A stretch of DNA of 64,000 bases, taken from Mesostigma viride (taxonomy: Eukaryota; Streptophyta; Mesostigmatophyceae; Mesostigmatales; Mesostigmataceae). The DNA is taken from positions 2,353,279-2,417,278 of the forward strand of contig RPFO01000312.1 of assembly GCA_009746045.1 (NCBI GenBank), given 5' to 3'. Of this stretch, positions 18,332 to 29,144 are shown piece by piece. Each line of letters begins with the position of its first letter. Positions within the stretch are counted from its first letter, which is position 1. A model generated the notes under the pieces. It did no database searches. It worked only from the letters and a program-made list of their open reading frames with translations, and had not been told where the DNA came from. The position numbers and the translations under genes were made by a program.

Positions 18332-18901
18332 TTATGAGCGCTGTCGCTTGGATGCGGTTGGTCCATTGGCATTTTTAGCTCTGATCTCAGCCCGATATCT
18401 TTCAAGGTCCTGATCAAAACCCAAGTATTTTCTCCACGTGTCGTGTAATATTCTATCGACTTTGTATGTTGCATTCAGCAACTCATTGACTTCTGGATTG
18501 GTGTACTTATTATTGGCGTACAAGGTATCGTAATATTGTTTGGTTTCTTTTATGGCCGATTGTGCCTTACTTATCTGTCTCTCCAGATCGTGCAGATAGG
18601 GGTCTTCGAGACGCATTGTCTTCAAACTCTCGAGCAGGGAATCCTCGTCTAGATCGGTACGAGACCTTTTACCACCCGTGGACTGCGATGGTTGGGGATC
18701 TGTGAGGCGCACGTTTCTGAAATGTTCGAGGAGTAGCTCTTCGTTAGGTATGGCCCCCGACCGCGGGGAAGACGCGTTTGCGTCAGTAGCACGCACTCGG
18801 TGCTTCTTTCGACTACGAGAGTGGCGAGTGCACGTCTTCCTACCCATTTGGGCATCGTTACGGCATGGTAGACCCTTGCGCGTTTTTATCGAGCACTTCA
18901 T
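18332..18901 (-). CDS. Cys/His mini-finger protein (right paralogue)
   Basis: 189 residues, ATG at 18901, 42 bp inside the right TIR. The N-terminus has C-x-x-x-T-R-K-G-L-P-C ... G-R-K-T-C-T-R-H, the same small zinc-finger pattern as the gene at 4869-5377, followed by a basic segment (RSRKKHRVRA) and a helical region with two LL(E)..R.M/VRL.DP repeats near residues 55 and 92. The C-terminus is basic (ASKRQRS), possibly nuclear. Unlike most genes of the element it uses many A/T-ending codons, so it may have been acquired separately or evolved faster. It is the intact member of the pair. Confidence 0.65.
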   Translation of the reverse strand: MKCSIKTRKGLPCRNDAQMGRKTCTRHSRSRKKHRVRATDANASSPRSGAIPNEELLLEHFRNVRLTDPQPSQSTGGKRSRTDLDEDSLLESLKTMRLEDPYLHDLERQISKAQSAIKETKQYYDTLYANNKYTNPEVNELLNATYKVDRILHDTWRKYLGFDQDLERYRAEIRAKNANGPTASKRQRS

Positions 18902-18942
18902 ATTGTTGCCTCATGCAAAGATAAAAAAAAAACCCTTTCCCT

Positions 18943-21236
18943 CGAACGCGGTCCACCCGCCCCCCTTCCCGGTGCCGGTCACCCCGCGAGAAACCCGACC
19001 CGCGCGTCATCGCCGGACCGAACTGCGTCCACCGTCGCACGACCAAACGACCCTCTCGCGGCCCCGCGGAATAAAAGACCCTCCCAGACGGGGTTCTCGA
19101 CAGTCGAAGTGGACGCAGTTCGATGGACCCAGTTCTTTTTTTCTTTTTTTTTTCAAGAGCATAAAAGTTATGGGGAATGAAAGCCATCCCTTCCGTCACC
19201 CCATGATGATGACCCCATGATCATCACCCCATGATGCATACACCCACCCGTATACCCCTTTCAAAAAAACCCTCCCCTCCAAAAAAAAATTTCAACTGCG
19301 TCCATCGAACTGCGTCCACCGTCACCCCCCCTCCCGGCCCTCCCGCCCCGCGAGTGAAGTCGTCACCCCCTCGCGGCCCTTTCCCGCCCCCCACGGTGGA
19401 CGGACTTCGGGACCGAGTTCTAACCGTCGACCCCCCTCCCGGCCCCGCCGCGCCCCCTCCCTCGCGCACCCGCTACCGCGGTGGACCCAGTTCGCCCGAG
19501 CCGGTCCACCGCCACCCGGCCCGCTCGCCTATCGAGCGCGGTAAATTATCTCCGCCCACCCTGACGACCGCGCCGGACCGCGAGCCGCGAGAACCGACGG
19601 CGGTGCAGAGTGTGCATTCGGGGGATGCGAGAATTAGTTGGGCATAAATGCCCACTTAGTCGATGCTCGATAAGCGATTCTCACTAGATCTCGGAGACAC
19701 GCTGAGCTAAGTCCACATTTGTGTGGACGAATGTTAGAATTAATTTGACAAAATGTCAAGTTAGTCAGCACCCGAGACGGGGTTGCGGTACGGTGTCGGG
19801 ATTAAGTAAGCAAAAATGCATACTTATGACAGTACCTGGGAATGCGCGCTTACAGGAGGAAATTTTATTTCCTGGCGTATGATATACCACTACCATGGCT
19901 CTCATCGGCAACTCCCCCTCCCTCCGCCAAGATTACTTTGGCCTGGTGCCCTTCGATGAGCTGCCTCAGGATTGCAAGGAGTTTGCGGATGAGTACGAGT
20001 TCAGAACATTTAAGGGGTGCGAGCTTCTGATTGCCTTCGACAGGAAGACGGGCCATGGTAACTTAAGCAAGCTTTTGCAGAACGGTGGGCAGCAGAAAAG
20101 AATGGTGGACCGCGCGATGGCTACCGGCAGGACGCAGACCACCATCAAGCTGCTGGAGTCGCAGGGAGTTGACTGCACCCTGCATGAGGTGGATGGCCGC
20201 AGCCCGGTATCTGGCACGTACGCCCCCAAGGTGCTGCTCTTCGCGCTGGCCGTGCAGTACCACCCCGACATGGCTACCGTGGCCATGAAGGTGGCCAGCG
20301 AGCTGTTCGCGGGCGACTCCCTCAAGGTGGCCGAGCTGGCACTGGGCATCTACGCCCAGGACGTGGACAACGGCAAGGCGCGCGACGAGGAGATGGAGAA
20401 CCGCCTGCTCGCGGTGGTCTCGGAGCACCAGGAGAGGCAGCTGGCCCTCATCCACCAGCACCACAACCTGCAGGTGGCCCTCTTGAAGGACCTGGCGGGC
20501 AAGGTCGCTGTCTCGGAGCAGGAGCGAGCGGAGGCAGCAAAGCTTCAAAAGGAGCTGGTGCAGGCCAACAAGGAGCACGCCGCCAAGGTGGAGGACGCGC
20601 AGGCCCAGGTCACCGCCATCCACAAGGAGCTCAAGTTCCAGGCCAAGCAGCACTTCCAGGACGAGCTGGCCACCGAGCGGAAGGCCGACAAGGACAAGTT
20701 CAACCTCGAGCAGGAGAGGGACAGGTTCGAGGCCGAGGCCGCCAAGTGGAAGGCCGCCTACCAGGAGCGCAGGCAGGAGCTGCTGGACAGATACGTCGAC
20801 GTGGCCAACCAGTTCATGGACGTCGGCATCAAGCGCAAGAGGGACCTGGACGACGGGGACGACCCGCGCAAAGTCGTGCAAGACGTGATCGACGAGTGCC
20901 GCGACATCCTCAAGAAGGCCATGCGATACTAGTCGACCCTGGCCATCTGCACGCGCGCAATAAAGAGGGCAACAACGCAGGCAGAGCTCTCACTTTCCCA
21001 CTTCAGGGGATGGGAACTTTTTACCTCCTGACAGCCACCCCTGAACAATAAGGCTAAGGAGAAGGAATGGGACCGGCAACAGCCGACCAGAAGAATAAAG
21101 GGCTATCCAGGGCCCTACAATAAAGCAGTATGGTGTCCTATTCAATAATCAAGTAATTAACAACATATATCCAGCGCCTATTCAATTTAAATAGCAAAAC
21201 AAGCAGTAAATAGGGGGTTACCTTGCGAAGCCGTAG
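18943..21236. repeat. Right terminal inverted repeat (2,294 bp)
   Basis: Reverse-complement copy of 1946-4239. It carries the second copy of the KilA-N-like gene (19895-20932, plus) and the same GC-rich motif region (18943-19894). Its outer end at 21236 joins copia-1 sequence directly, without the foldback found at the left end, so the two junctions of the element are asymmetric. Confidence 0.92.
19895..20932 (+). CDS. KilA-N/Bro-N-like coiled-coil protein, right TIR copy
   Basis: Second, identical 345-residue copy, ATG at 19895, TAG at 20930-20932. Domain layout is as for the left copy: KilA-N-like N-terminus, long coiled coil, basic patch near the C-terminus. The start is preceded by an AT-rich stretch with tatgatatacca a few bases upstream of the ATG, a plausible viral promoter. 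An aataaa lies shortly downstream, at about 20959. Being in the TIR, it would be present twice per genome, a known way for viruses to raise the dose of terminal genes. Confidence 0.75.
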   Translation: MALIGNSPSLRQDYFGLVPFDELPQDCKEFADEYEFRTFKGCELLIAFDRKTGHGNLSKLLQNGGQQKRMVDRAMATGRTQTTIKLLESQGVDCTLHEVDGRSPVSGTYAPKVLLFALAVQYHPDMATVAMKVASELFAGDSLKVAELALGIYAQDVDNGKARDEEMENRLLAVVSEHQERQLALIHQHHNLQVALLKDLAGKVAVSEQERAEAAKLQKELVQANKEHAAKVEDAQAQVTAIHKELKFQAKQHFQDELATERKADKDKFNLEQERDRFEAEAAKWKAAYQERRQELLDRYVDVANQFMDVGIKRKRDLDDGDDPRKVVQDVIDECRDILKKAMRY

Positions 21237-21745
21237 CCAGCCTAGCACCTTGGAGATCTTTGTTGACAGTTCCATGGATGCTCGCCAGGTTACCAAGGTC
21301 AGGGGGAGATCTGCAGCTCTATTTGCTTTTTATCAGAGCAGGGCAAGTTTGTTCAGCTGGTACAGCAGACTGCAGAAGAGGGTCTGTATCAAGTTCAGAT
21401 GTGGCAGAATGCAGGGCCATATGCGAGGGGATCCAGTCCAGCTTGTACATAAAGGAGTTAATGCTGGAGCTGGCTTCAGTTACCCCTTGGACCTTGCAGA
21501 TGGAGACGTTGTTGCTAACAGACAGCATGGGTATGGTCCAGTTTGTTCATAAGCAGCTGGCCAGAAGCCGGGACCTGGATTATTTGTTGCTGAAGGAGTT
21601 GGCCAGTTTGGTTGACTTGAAGCATATCCCTGGCGAGGAGAACCCTGCTGATGCATTGACCAAGCTGCCACACAAGGCCCCAGCCCAGTACAATGTACTG
21701 AGGAAGCTCATGAATGCTGACTGTCAAGTCGGTCTATCTGTCTAA
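21237..21745 (+). pseudogene. copia-1 RNase H fragment
   Basis: Continuation of copia-1 pol after the viral insertion, resuming at the exact place where the left part stops, as judged from the intact copia-2 copy. It covers RNase H: TLEIFVDSSMDARQ, then LLLTDSMGM and NPADALTKLP, typical of copia C-termini. It has an extra A relative to copia-2 (tatcaagttc against tatcagttc near 21391), which shifts the frame mid-domain. The stop at 21745 matches the copia-2 stop. Confidence 0.9.
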
Positions 21746-22492
21746 AAGCTGAGAGCTGGGTGCTTAAGTCTCTGGATATCAGGCTGGGAGCTTGATTGTA
21801 CATAATCCTGAGCACACCTTGAGGGGTGAGACATGTCTCTGGTGTGGGAATGTCTGACATTGTCTCTGATGGAGAGATGTCTATCTGGGGTTTTCATCTC
21901 AGTCTGAGGTTTCCCCAGATCTGTGGTTTGTGGGCGGGGTTCGATTCCCTGGTGCCGTCTTAAGGCGGAGTTTCACGGACTGGCTGACCCATCCACCATG
22001 CTGGTGAGGTGGCGACAGGTCCCCTGATTTTCCACGGTTGGAATGAGTATAGGAGCTTGTGTTTTGCATGTGCTTCGCGTAGATATTGTGTCTGGTTCGA
22101 TAAGGGGCAGCAGACCGGCGCCGACTCCCGTCTGGGGGTCAGCAATGTTTTCTGATGAGCTGTTGTGGGTGATCTGTGGGGTTTCGCCTAAGGTCCTGAA
22201 GGTTGTACATACTTGTCAAGTTCTTAGCTGAACACCTATGGGCTGCCACAGTTGGCCAACCTCTTGTACATGGGTAACACAACGAGCCTCCCGTGAAGGG
22301 ATAGGGACTCATTGTAATTTGCTTGTGCTCCTGAACCAGTATGGGTGCTATGTACATATAATAAGGAATCCAAGCTGACTGTCATGCCCAGCGGGTTGTG
22401 ACTTGTAGTCGGGGAGGATGTCCAGTACCCATTGTGTGTGTTTGTATGTAGACTTGTGTGAGCTGCTACAGCTCAAGAAAAGAAAGGATTGG
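21746..22492 (+). other. copia-1 3' untranslated region and polypurine tract
   Basis: About 750 bp non-coding, nearly identical in reverse complement to 40750-42136 (minus the insertion there) of copia-2. It ends in the purine-rich aagaaaagaaaggattgg directly before the LTR, the expected plus-strand primer site. A tRNA-T-arm-like gcggggttcgattccctg at about 21936 is present in both copies; no full tRNA folds around it. Confidence 0.8.
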
Positions 22493-23188
22493 AGTTAACG
22501 CCAAGCGCATTGGTGTGTTCCTGATTCGGCATATCTCTGCGATTCCAGCGGCACCGGAACGAGGTCATTCCGACAAGTATCAAGAAAGTTATGGCGTTCC
22601 GACTTCCCGGTCGCGCGCGAGCGCGAGCCGGCTGTTCTTCTAAGTCGGACGTGAATATTTGCCGACGACATATGGGGTCGACAGTAATTCCTGGGCTGAC
22701 AGGAATTAGGTGCTGAACCTATGACGGTATTGGATTAATACGTCGTACGCAGGAAATAGGAACCTTAACCTGTGGTCTGTTGGTACCGCAGGCTTAGTCC
22801 TGGGCTTCTAGGTGCAGATGCAATAGTCACTGTGGACTGTGCTCTGTGGTCACTGTGCCTGTATGGCAGACCTACTGTATAGGAACTGGGCGCTGTACAG
22901 GTAGTGAATACTGTACCGGGAGTGTTAATACTGAGCAGGCCTCCTAGGCTGCTCAGGACTAGCAAGCACAGTGCACAAGTATATAAAGAATAGGCCAGTG
23001 CCAATTGGGCATCTCTCTTGCGAGCCCGCCTCACGTGTGTTGCCTTGACTTGGCAAACTCCTGTACAAGCCTCAAGCGTGTGAGCGCTGTAACATTATCC
23101 AATTTTAACAAAGCTCCGTTCCAACCATATTCACACATTGCTGCATTGCAACCATATCCTATACATTGCGTTTATAAAAACGTTAACT
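22493..23188 (+). repeat. copia-1 3' LTR (696 bp)
   Basis: Begins agttaacgcc and ends aaaacgttaact, so its termini are the inverted octamers AGTTAACG/CGTTAACT rather than TG..CA. It contains a TATA box (tatataaag, about 22981). Two more copies in the opposite orientation (30709-31405 and 48006-48701) bound copia-2, which proves it is an LTR. The following gcagc is the expected copia-1 target duplication; its partner would be left of the window. Confidence 0.9.
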
Positions 23189-23696
23189 GCAGCGGACCCC
23201 AAAACCCCGCGTGAATGCACTGGAACTCAATGAGCTGGGATTCGCCCCCGTGTGGGTGGATGAGCTACAGTGCGAGGTCCTGGAAATTAATGCCTTGGAC
23301 ACTTCCCGGATTCAGTGCTACCACTGCAACCGCGTGGGGCACATCAAACGCGAGTGCCCTGATCTCCCTCCGCTGGACCAGGCCCCGCCTGTGCAACGCA
23401 ACAACTTCCAAGCGGCCTCCCCGCAAATGGCCTCGAGGCCACCACCGGCGCGAAATATGCGCACAGCTCCCAGTGCGGGTGAGCGTGCCCGACGCTTGCA
23501 ACAAGCGCGCCAACAGCCCCGGCTGTACCAACAACCCAAGGCGCCCCCAAGCGCCTACCAGCAAGCTGGGCATGCCCTCAACCAACTGGATGCCGCCGAC
23601 GCGGCCGAGCCTGATGATGGCTCTTCCGCGGCCGCATCCGGCCACCTGCGAGGCACACCGGTGGACGAGGGGCCTGCAGGAGAGGCGTTGGACTGA
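23189..23696 (+). pseudogene. gypsy-1 gag, C-terminal part (nucleocapsid)
   Basis: Open from the copia-1 LTR edge. A CCHC zinc knuckle, CYHCNRVGHIKREC, lies about 36 residues in, matching CYHCKEVGHLKREC of gypsy-2. It is followed by a Pro/Gln/Arg-rich tail. Truncated at the N-terminus by the copia-1 insertion. Gag packages the element's RNA through this knuckle. Confidence 0.8.
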
Positions 23697-23755
23697 GAGG
23701 CCGGGAGGGCACTCCGGGCGACACCTTACCCGGCCATGAACAAGTCGCCCAAGTT

Positions 23756-26700
23756 TTGTTACCATGTAATGTGGTGACAGAGACCCAGGAATGGCAAGCG
23801 GAGCCTAGCGAAGGCCCGCGGCAACTACTCCTCTTCACTGGAAGCCTACCAGACCCCCAGGGCTCTGGGCGTTGTTTGGAGGGCATCAAGGTCCTCATTG
23901 ACAGTGGTGCGGCTACCACCTTCGTCAGTGAGGCCATAGTGCAGCGCCTGGGAGTAACCCCGACTCCCCATACCATTGCTCGGCGCGTGCGATACTCGGA
24001 TGGCTACACTCAGCCATCCCCGGGCTATGCGGACTTGGCCCCTATCGTACAAGGCACCAGCGTGCCCATTCGCGCCACGGTCATTCCCTTACAAGCGGCT
24101 GATATCATCCTAGGGATTGACTGGCTGCACATATCCAAGGTGACCGTCTCTTTTGGTACCATGGTTACCCACTTCCCAGATGGGTCATTCTGGTTACCTG
24201 AGCGGCAGTATGCGGCCAACGGCATGACCATCACCGATGACACGCCTGCCCTCAAGAGTGACCGTCGTCGCCTTGCGGACATTCTCATGTCCAAAAGGGA
24301 GTTCAAGCGGATGATGAGAGCCCGGCAGCCTCCTCCCGTTTACTCCATTCGTCTGGACGCCCTTGCCCACGCGCGCGGGCCCAGCGCCCAGCATGCACAG
24401 GCTGGAGTTTCGTTAAACTCGCTTGGCATGGACTTGTCGGAAGACGAGGTGAAACGACTCAACGCAGTGCTCGATCAGTATTCAGCCGTGTTTGAGGAGA
24501 AAACACCTACGTTTCCCCCGGCCAGACCGGTGCTCCACCGCATTCATTTGCAGGAGGGGCACCCACCTACCACCTCACCCATTTTTCGCATGGGGCCCGT
24601 GGAGTTGGCAGAGCTCAAGAAGATCTTGGTCGGCTTGTTGGAGGCCGGCTTGATCGAGCCCAGCAATAGCCCTTACAGCGCGGGCGTGTTGCTGGTGCCC
24701 AAACCCAATGGGAAGTGGCGTCTGGTTACGGATTATCGCAAACTCAATGCGATCACCGTGAAGTCCAAGTATCCCCTCCCCCGCATCGATGATATATTTA
24801 ATAAGGTGGAGGGCGCAAAGTACTTTACGGTGCTCGATTGTGCAGACGGTTTTTGGCAACTTCGGATCGCCCCCGAAGATTGCCATAAAACAGCCTTTGC
24901 CACGCCTTTTGGCCATTACCAATTCCGCGTGGCGGCCATGGGCTTGTGTAACAGCCCTGCCTCTTTTCAGATGCTCATGAACCACCTCTTTAGGTCGGTG
25001 ATGGGCACTAGTCGGCTGCCCCAGGTCTCGGCAGACCTGCGCGACCCGACTATCCCGTGGGACCCGGGGACGCAGCCGTACAAACGCACCTGCGTGGCCA
25101 TCTACTTGGATGACATCCTCATTTTCTCTCGCACGTTCGAGGAGCACTTGGAGGATGTTGCCGCGGTTCTGCAGATCATGGCGGATAATAAACTGTCCGC
25201 CCGCCGCAGCAAGGTAGAATCAGGCCGCAGCGTCCCCTTTCTAGGCCACATTCTCTCGGACAAGGGCGTGTCCACGGACCCCGATAAGGTCGCCGCCGTC
25301 CAACAGTGGCCTGTTCCCGCGAATGTTCGCGCCTTGCGCAGCTTCTTGGGCTTGGTATCGTATTATCGCCGCTTCATCCCGCGTTTCGCGACCATTGCGG
25401 CCCCGCTTACTCACCTCCTCAAGAAGGACGTACCGTGGGAATGGTCAGGCCTGTGTCAACAGGCCTTTGACCTGCTGAAGGCCAGGCTCGCCACTGCGCC
25501 TGTCCTCATCCTTCCGGATCCCACCAAGCCATTCGTGGTCAATAGCGATTCTAGCAAGGTTGCTATTGGCGGTGTGCTGCTCCAAGACCATGGTCTCGGT
25601 CTCCAACCGGTCGAGTATATCTCCCGGACGATGATCCCGGCCGAAAGAAATTACCCGGTCCATCAGCAAGAGTTGTTGGCCGTGGTGTACTGTTGCCATA
25701 CTTGGCGGCACCATCTTCTGGGTGCTCAGTTCAACGTGGCCATGGCCGAACCCGACCCTGCGGACCCGTACCGCTTGATCATCCAGACCGACCATCGGCC
25801 CCTCACGCACTTGTTGACGCAGCCCACGCTTACGCCACGCCAAGCCCGTTGGCTTGAATATTTGGCACAGTTCGGTCCGTTCAAGATCGAATATGTCAAG
25901 GGCCTTGACAACACGGTCCCTGACGCCCTGTCGCGTCGCCCCGACTATTGGTTTTATGAGGATCTTGACGTTTTGGCCACGACGTTGATCCCCTCCCATG
26001 GTCCCGTCGCCCCCTTTGGCGACCGCTTGAGCGACCCGATGAGCCCCTTCCTCTTCTGTGGCGCCACAACCGCGGAGGTTGACACTGTTGACCATTCCGT
26101 GCGCCTCGCCGGCAGCACCCCTGCACGTGAGGGCACGTGCGCAGCCGCAGGGGGGGAAGGACTTCGGCCCCGTACAGCCATGTGGTGCCGGCGACAGGAG
26201 TTACCCTCCAATGCAGCCCCTTGGAGAGGCATTCACGTTGGCAAATACTGCAACAACGGTCGTCATCAGCTCGGACCTAGAGCGCCTCATCTCGCGCTTC
26301 ACGGTCACTGAGGACAAGGCAAATGAAGCCATAGCTGCCCGCCCTCAGAGCATGGACGGCTACCCAGCCAAGTTTCAAAACGGGTTCCTTTACGTGAATG
26401 TCAGTGGCCAGGCGGCCCGTCAAGACTCATGGCGCTTGTATGTCCCCCAAATATGCCGCGCTGAGGTATTATTTGAGTTACATGACTCCGTCTTGGGGGG
26501 ACACCAAGGCCAGGACAGGCTGTTAGCGAGGGCCCGGAGGTCCTACTATTGGCCTAAGATGGCTCGGATGTGCGGGAGTATGTCAGTACCTGTGACAGCT
26601 GCCAGCACATGAAGCCACGGAATACGGGCAAACAGGGCGTTCCAAAGGAAATTCCAGACCCCATGTTCCCTTGGGACTCGGTGATGATGGATTTCATTGG

Positions 26701-27762
26701 GCCCTTGCCAGAGACCAAGGCGGGCAATGCTCAGATCCTGGTAGTGGTGGACCGGCTCACGCGGAGATGCCATTTAATCCCCTGCAAGGCCACCCTGACG
26801 GCTGTGCCCACTTGTTCCTAAACAATGTGTTCCGGCTCCATGGCATGCCCCGACAATTTATCACCGACAAGGACAAGCTGTTCACGTCGAAATTTTGGAC
26901 CTCATTTTTTCAGGTCGTCGGGACTAAGTTGTCTATGGGTACGGCCTATCACAGTAGCTCTTCTCACATGGTGGAGAGAGTGAATCGGGTGGTGGAAGAG
27001 GCACTGCGGCACTACCTGGATCGAGACGGGAGGAATTGGGACGAAGTGCTGGGATTCATTGAGTTTTCACTCAATAATGCCCCCCATTCTGCCCACGGGT
27101 ATACCCCGTTCTTTCTTGATACAGGCAGGCATCCCCTTACCCCACCGATCTCTTGACCGCCCCAGCCATCACCACGACAACGGAGCTACGCTCCACAGTC
27201 GCAGGGGCGCGGGAGCTGGTACAACGGATGGTGCAAGCTCATTCCAGCGCCATAAGTGGCCTACGTCAGGCGCGTGCCAAGTACATGGCGCGAGTCCAAA
27301 GTACCCTGGACAGGCGCACCCCTGCAATCGAAGCAGGTGACCTGGTTTTAATTGAGGGCCCCCACCAAGGCCGCTTCTCGCACAAGTTCGAGGACAGCCT
27401 GAAGGTCAAGCTCCGCCCCTTATTCCTTGGACCGTATCTGGTGGAGAAGGTGTTCAATGAGGTGATGGTGTCTGTCGCCATCCCGGACTCGTGGCAGCTG
27501 AAGTCCAATGTTTTCCACGTTGACCAGCTTAAGCTTTACCGCAAGAGCACCTTCCCAGGTCGTGTCATGGCACCCGCCCCCTTGGAGTTCAACCCCGAGA
27601 CGGGCGAACCCGAGGATGATCGAGGTCGAGGACATTGTAGCCCACCGCAATCGAGGCCGCCGCCGCGAGTACCTCCTTAAGTGGAAGTTCTCCCAAACAG
27701 AGCTAGAGCACTCATGGGTAGCTGAGGCTGGACTCACGGGCTGTGCACGCTTGCTACACTGA
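23756..27762 (+). pseudogene. gypsy-1 pol (protease-RT-RNase H-integrase-chromodomain), several frameshifts
   Basis: The first frame runs 23756-26311 with the retropepsin site LIDSGAATTFVSEA, RT with YRKLNAITVKSKYPLPRIDD and YLDDILIFS, then RNase H (VNSDSSKVAIGG, TDHRPLTHLL). Integrase continues in other frames: HHCC-like zinc region near 26480-26620, DFIGPLP and ITDKDKLFTSKFW, then VERVNRVVEEALRHY. After further switches come GDLVLIEGPHQGR and a chromodomain (VEDIVAHRNRGRRREYLLKW). Frame changes fall near 26165, 26565, 26800, 27145 and 27615. Domain content is clear; the element cannot encode an unbroken pol as sequenced. Confidence 0.88.
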
Positions 27763-28345
27763 GGAGTATAAAGCCCGGGCAGGGTTGGCATAATTCCGGC
27801 CCTTCTCCTACCTTTTGCGTAATGCTCCTTGCATGTGCATTGGCAGCCTTGATGCAGGCCGCCCCGCCCCAGGGGTCCATGGGCGAGTTATTCGGTGCGG
27901 TATCGTTTGGACAGGAGGTTCGGTGTCCCTCACCCGACACACGTTCCTCGCCGCCTTCTTGAGCGTTTTTCCACTGGAGGCGCTGCGGGATGTCAACCTG
28001 GCCAAACACCATGATGCACGCGCCGGCGAGCGGCAACTCACCTTCCAGCCCGCCCTAGTCCAGGCCCATGGCCTGCCTCTTCCCGAGCCGGCTGAGGCCG
28101 CGCCGGCTGAGCGTGTCCACCGGCGTCAACGCCCGGCCGCACCTCTGCGCGGGCATGGCCGTGGGGGCTCCGCTCGTGGGGGTCACCGCCCGAGCCCTTA
28201 CCGCCCGGCGCCGTAAACCATCGCCAACGGACGGTGACAATTGGCACGATCGATGCGTGCCCTGGAAGGGAACAGTGACTATGTATACAGTCATTTATAA
28301 GCCCCGGCTACAGGAGTAGCCGCCTCTTTTGTTGGGGGGGGGAGG

Positions 28346-28976
28346 TGTGTTGCACGGATGCAACATGCCGTTTGTGGTAATATAAATTATCCGTCCCGGT
28401 CGATCGGCGCCGACCGTAATCCGGCGCCAGTGCCGAGGCCATAGTATAGTTGGCAGCCGAGGCAATGCGTGTGGAAGTAAGTGTAGAAGTTTTGCTGACG
28501 AACTTGGCCTTTGCGCCGTAGGCAGACCTAGCGCCTGAACGGGAGTTACGGGACAGCCAAGTGGCACTGCACATGCGTTATGATGGTTCCTATTGACATT
28601 TGGATATTTTTCAGGAGAGGCCTCTAGCCGTACTGGTCTTTAATGTATTCTAGACGGTTCGAGAAGCCCGTCCCCGCGGACCTCACGTCATGCCTGGTTG
28701 GCAGCGCCAGGCGCAGCCACCAACGGGGCCGAAGGGACAAAATAGGAAGGCACGAGCTATGCCAGGAATCCGGACCTTGTATCGTAATTTACCACGTTGC
28801 TCTACAGATTATTTACCATCGCTTAATCCTGGAGTGTAAATCTCCTGTGGGCTCGAGTGTGAATCCCTCGCCTACTGGGTGTAAGTCTTCCCGCATTGAG
28901 TGTTTTAATCTGTGTGGTAACATTGTAATATACGAAACCGGTTTTCCGGGTTTGAGCTTATTCGTATTGTGTGACA
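28346..28976 (+). repeat. Putative gypsy-1 3' LTR
   Basis: By analogy with gypsy-2, where ggggggggagg precedes tgttacg, the G-rich tract here is followed by tgtgttgcacgg. The end is not defined: gtgtgaca near 28976 is only a guess, since no second copy is in the window. No gene is seen in 28346-29140. Confidence 0.3.
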
Positions 28977-29144
28977 AGTATTCTTAAGCCACCATCGTGC
29001 GCTGTGACGCATAGGAAGTCAAAGGTCTTTCGCATTCATTCTCAATCACTAAGGCGCTATTTTAAATAGCCATACGTGTTAAATCGCCTACCTCTTAAAG
29101 TCCGAAGGTCTTGCCACTCACCTAAGGATTCCGAGGAAGGATCT

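Larger units (their letters stand above)
1946..21236. mobile_element. 19.3 kb virus-like element with long terminal inverted repeats
   Basis: Two inverted copies of a 2,294-bp sequence (1946-4239 and 18943-21236) bound a 14.7 kb unique region packed with GC-rich ORFs unlike the surrounding retroelements. The gene content is of the nucleo-cytoplasmic large DNA virus type: KilA-N/Bro-like proteins, HNH nucleases, an SNase-fold nuclease, RING/TRAF, an SSB-like protein and a short two-helix membrane protein. No major capsid protein, packaging ATPase, polymerase, primase or integrase is visible. The element interrupts a copia pol gene without a clear target-site duplication (1-3 nt at most), arguing against integrase-mediated entry. 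It may be a deleted giant-virus genome keeping its ends, a linear-plasmid or transpoviron-like satellite, or a new small virus. Confidence 0.8.
23189..28345 (+). mobile_element. gypsy-1: degraded Ty3/gypsy chromovirus, 5' part missing
   Basis: Order: end of gag with zinc knuckle, protease, RT, RNase H, integrase, chromodomain, polypurine tract. Its gag is homologous to that of gypsy-2 right up to base 23189, where the copia-1 LTR begins, so copia-1 inserted into this gag and the 5' LTR and gag start should lie beyond the left end of the window. Pol carries at least five frame changes. The 3' end is marked by gttgggggggggaggtg at 28331-28347. Confidence 0.85.

Noticed and set aside
27815-28319. 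Additional genes after gypsy-1 chromodomain
   Set aside because: ORFs on both strands are short, Arg/Ala/Pro-rich and lack start context; likely 3' UTR of gypsy-1.
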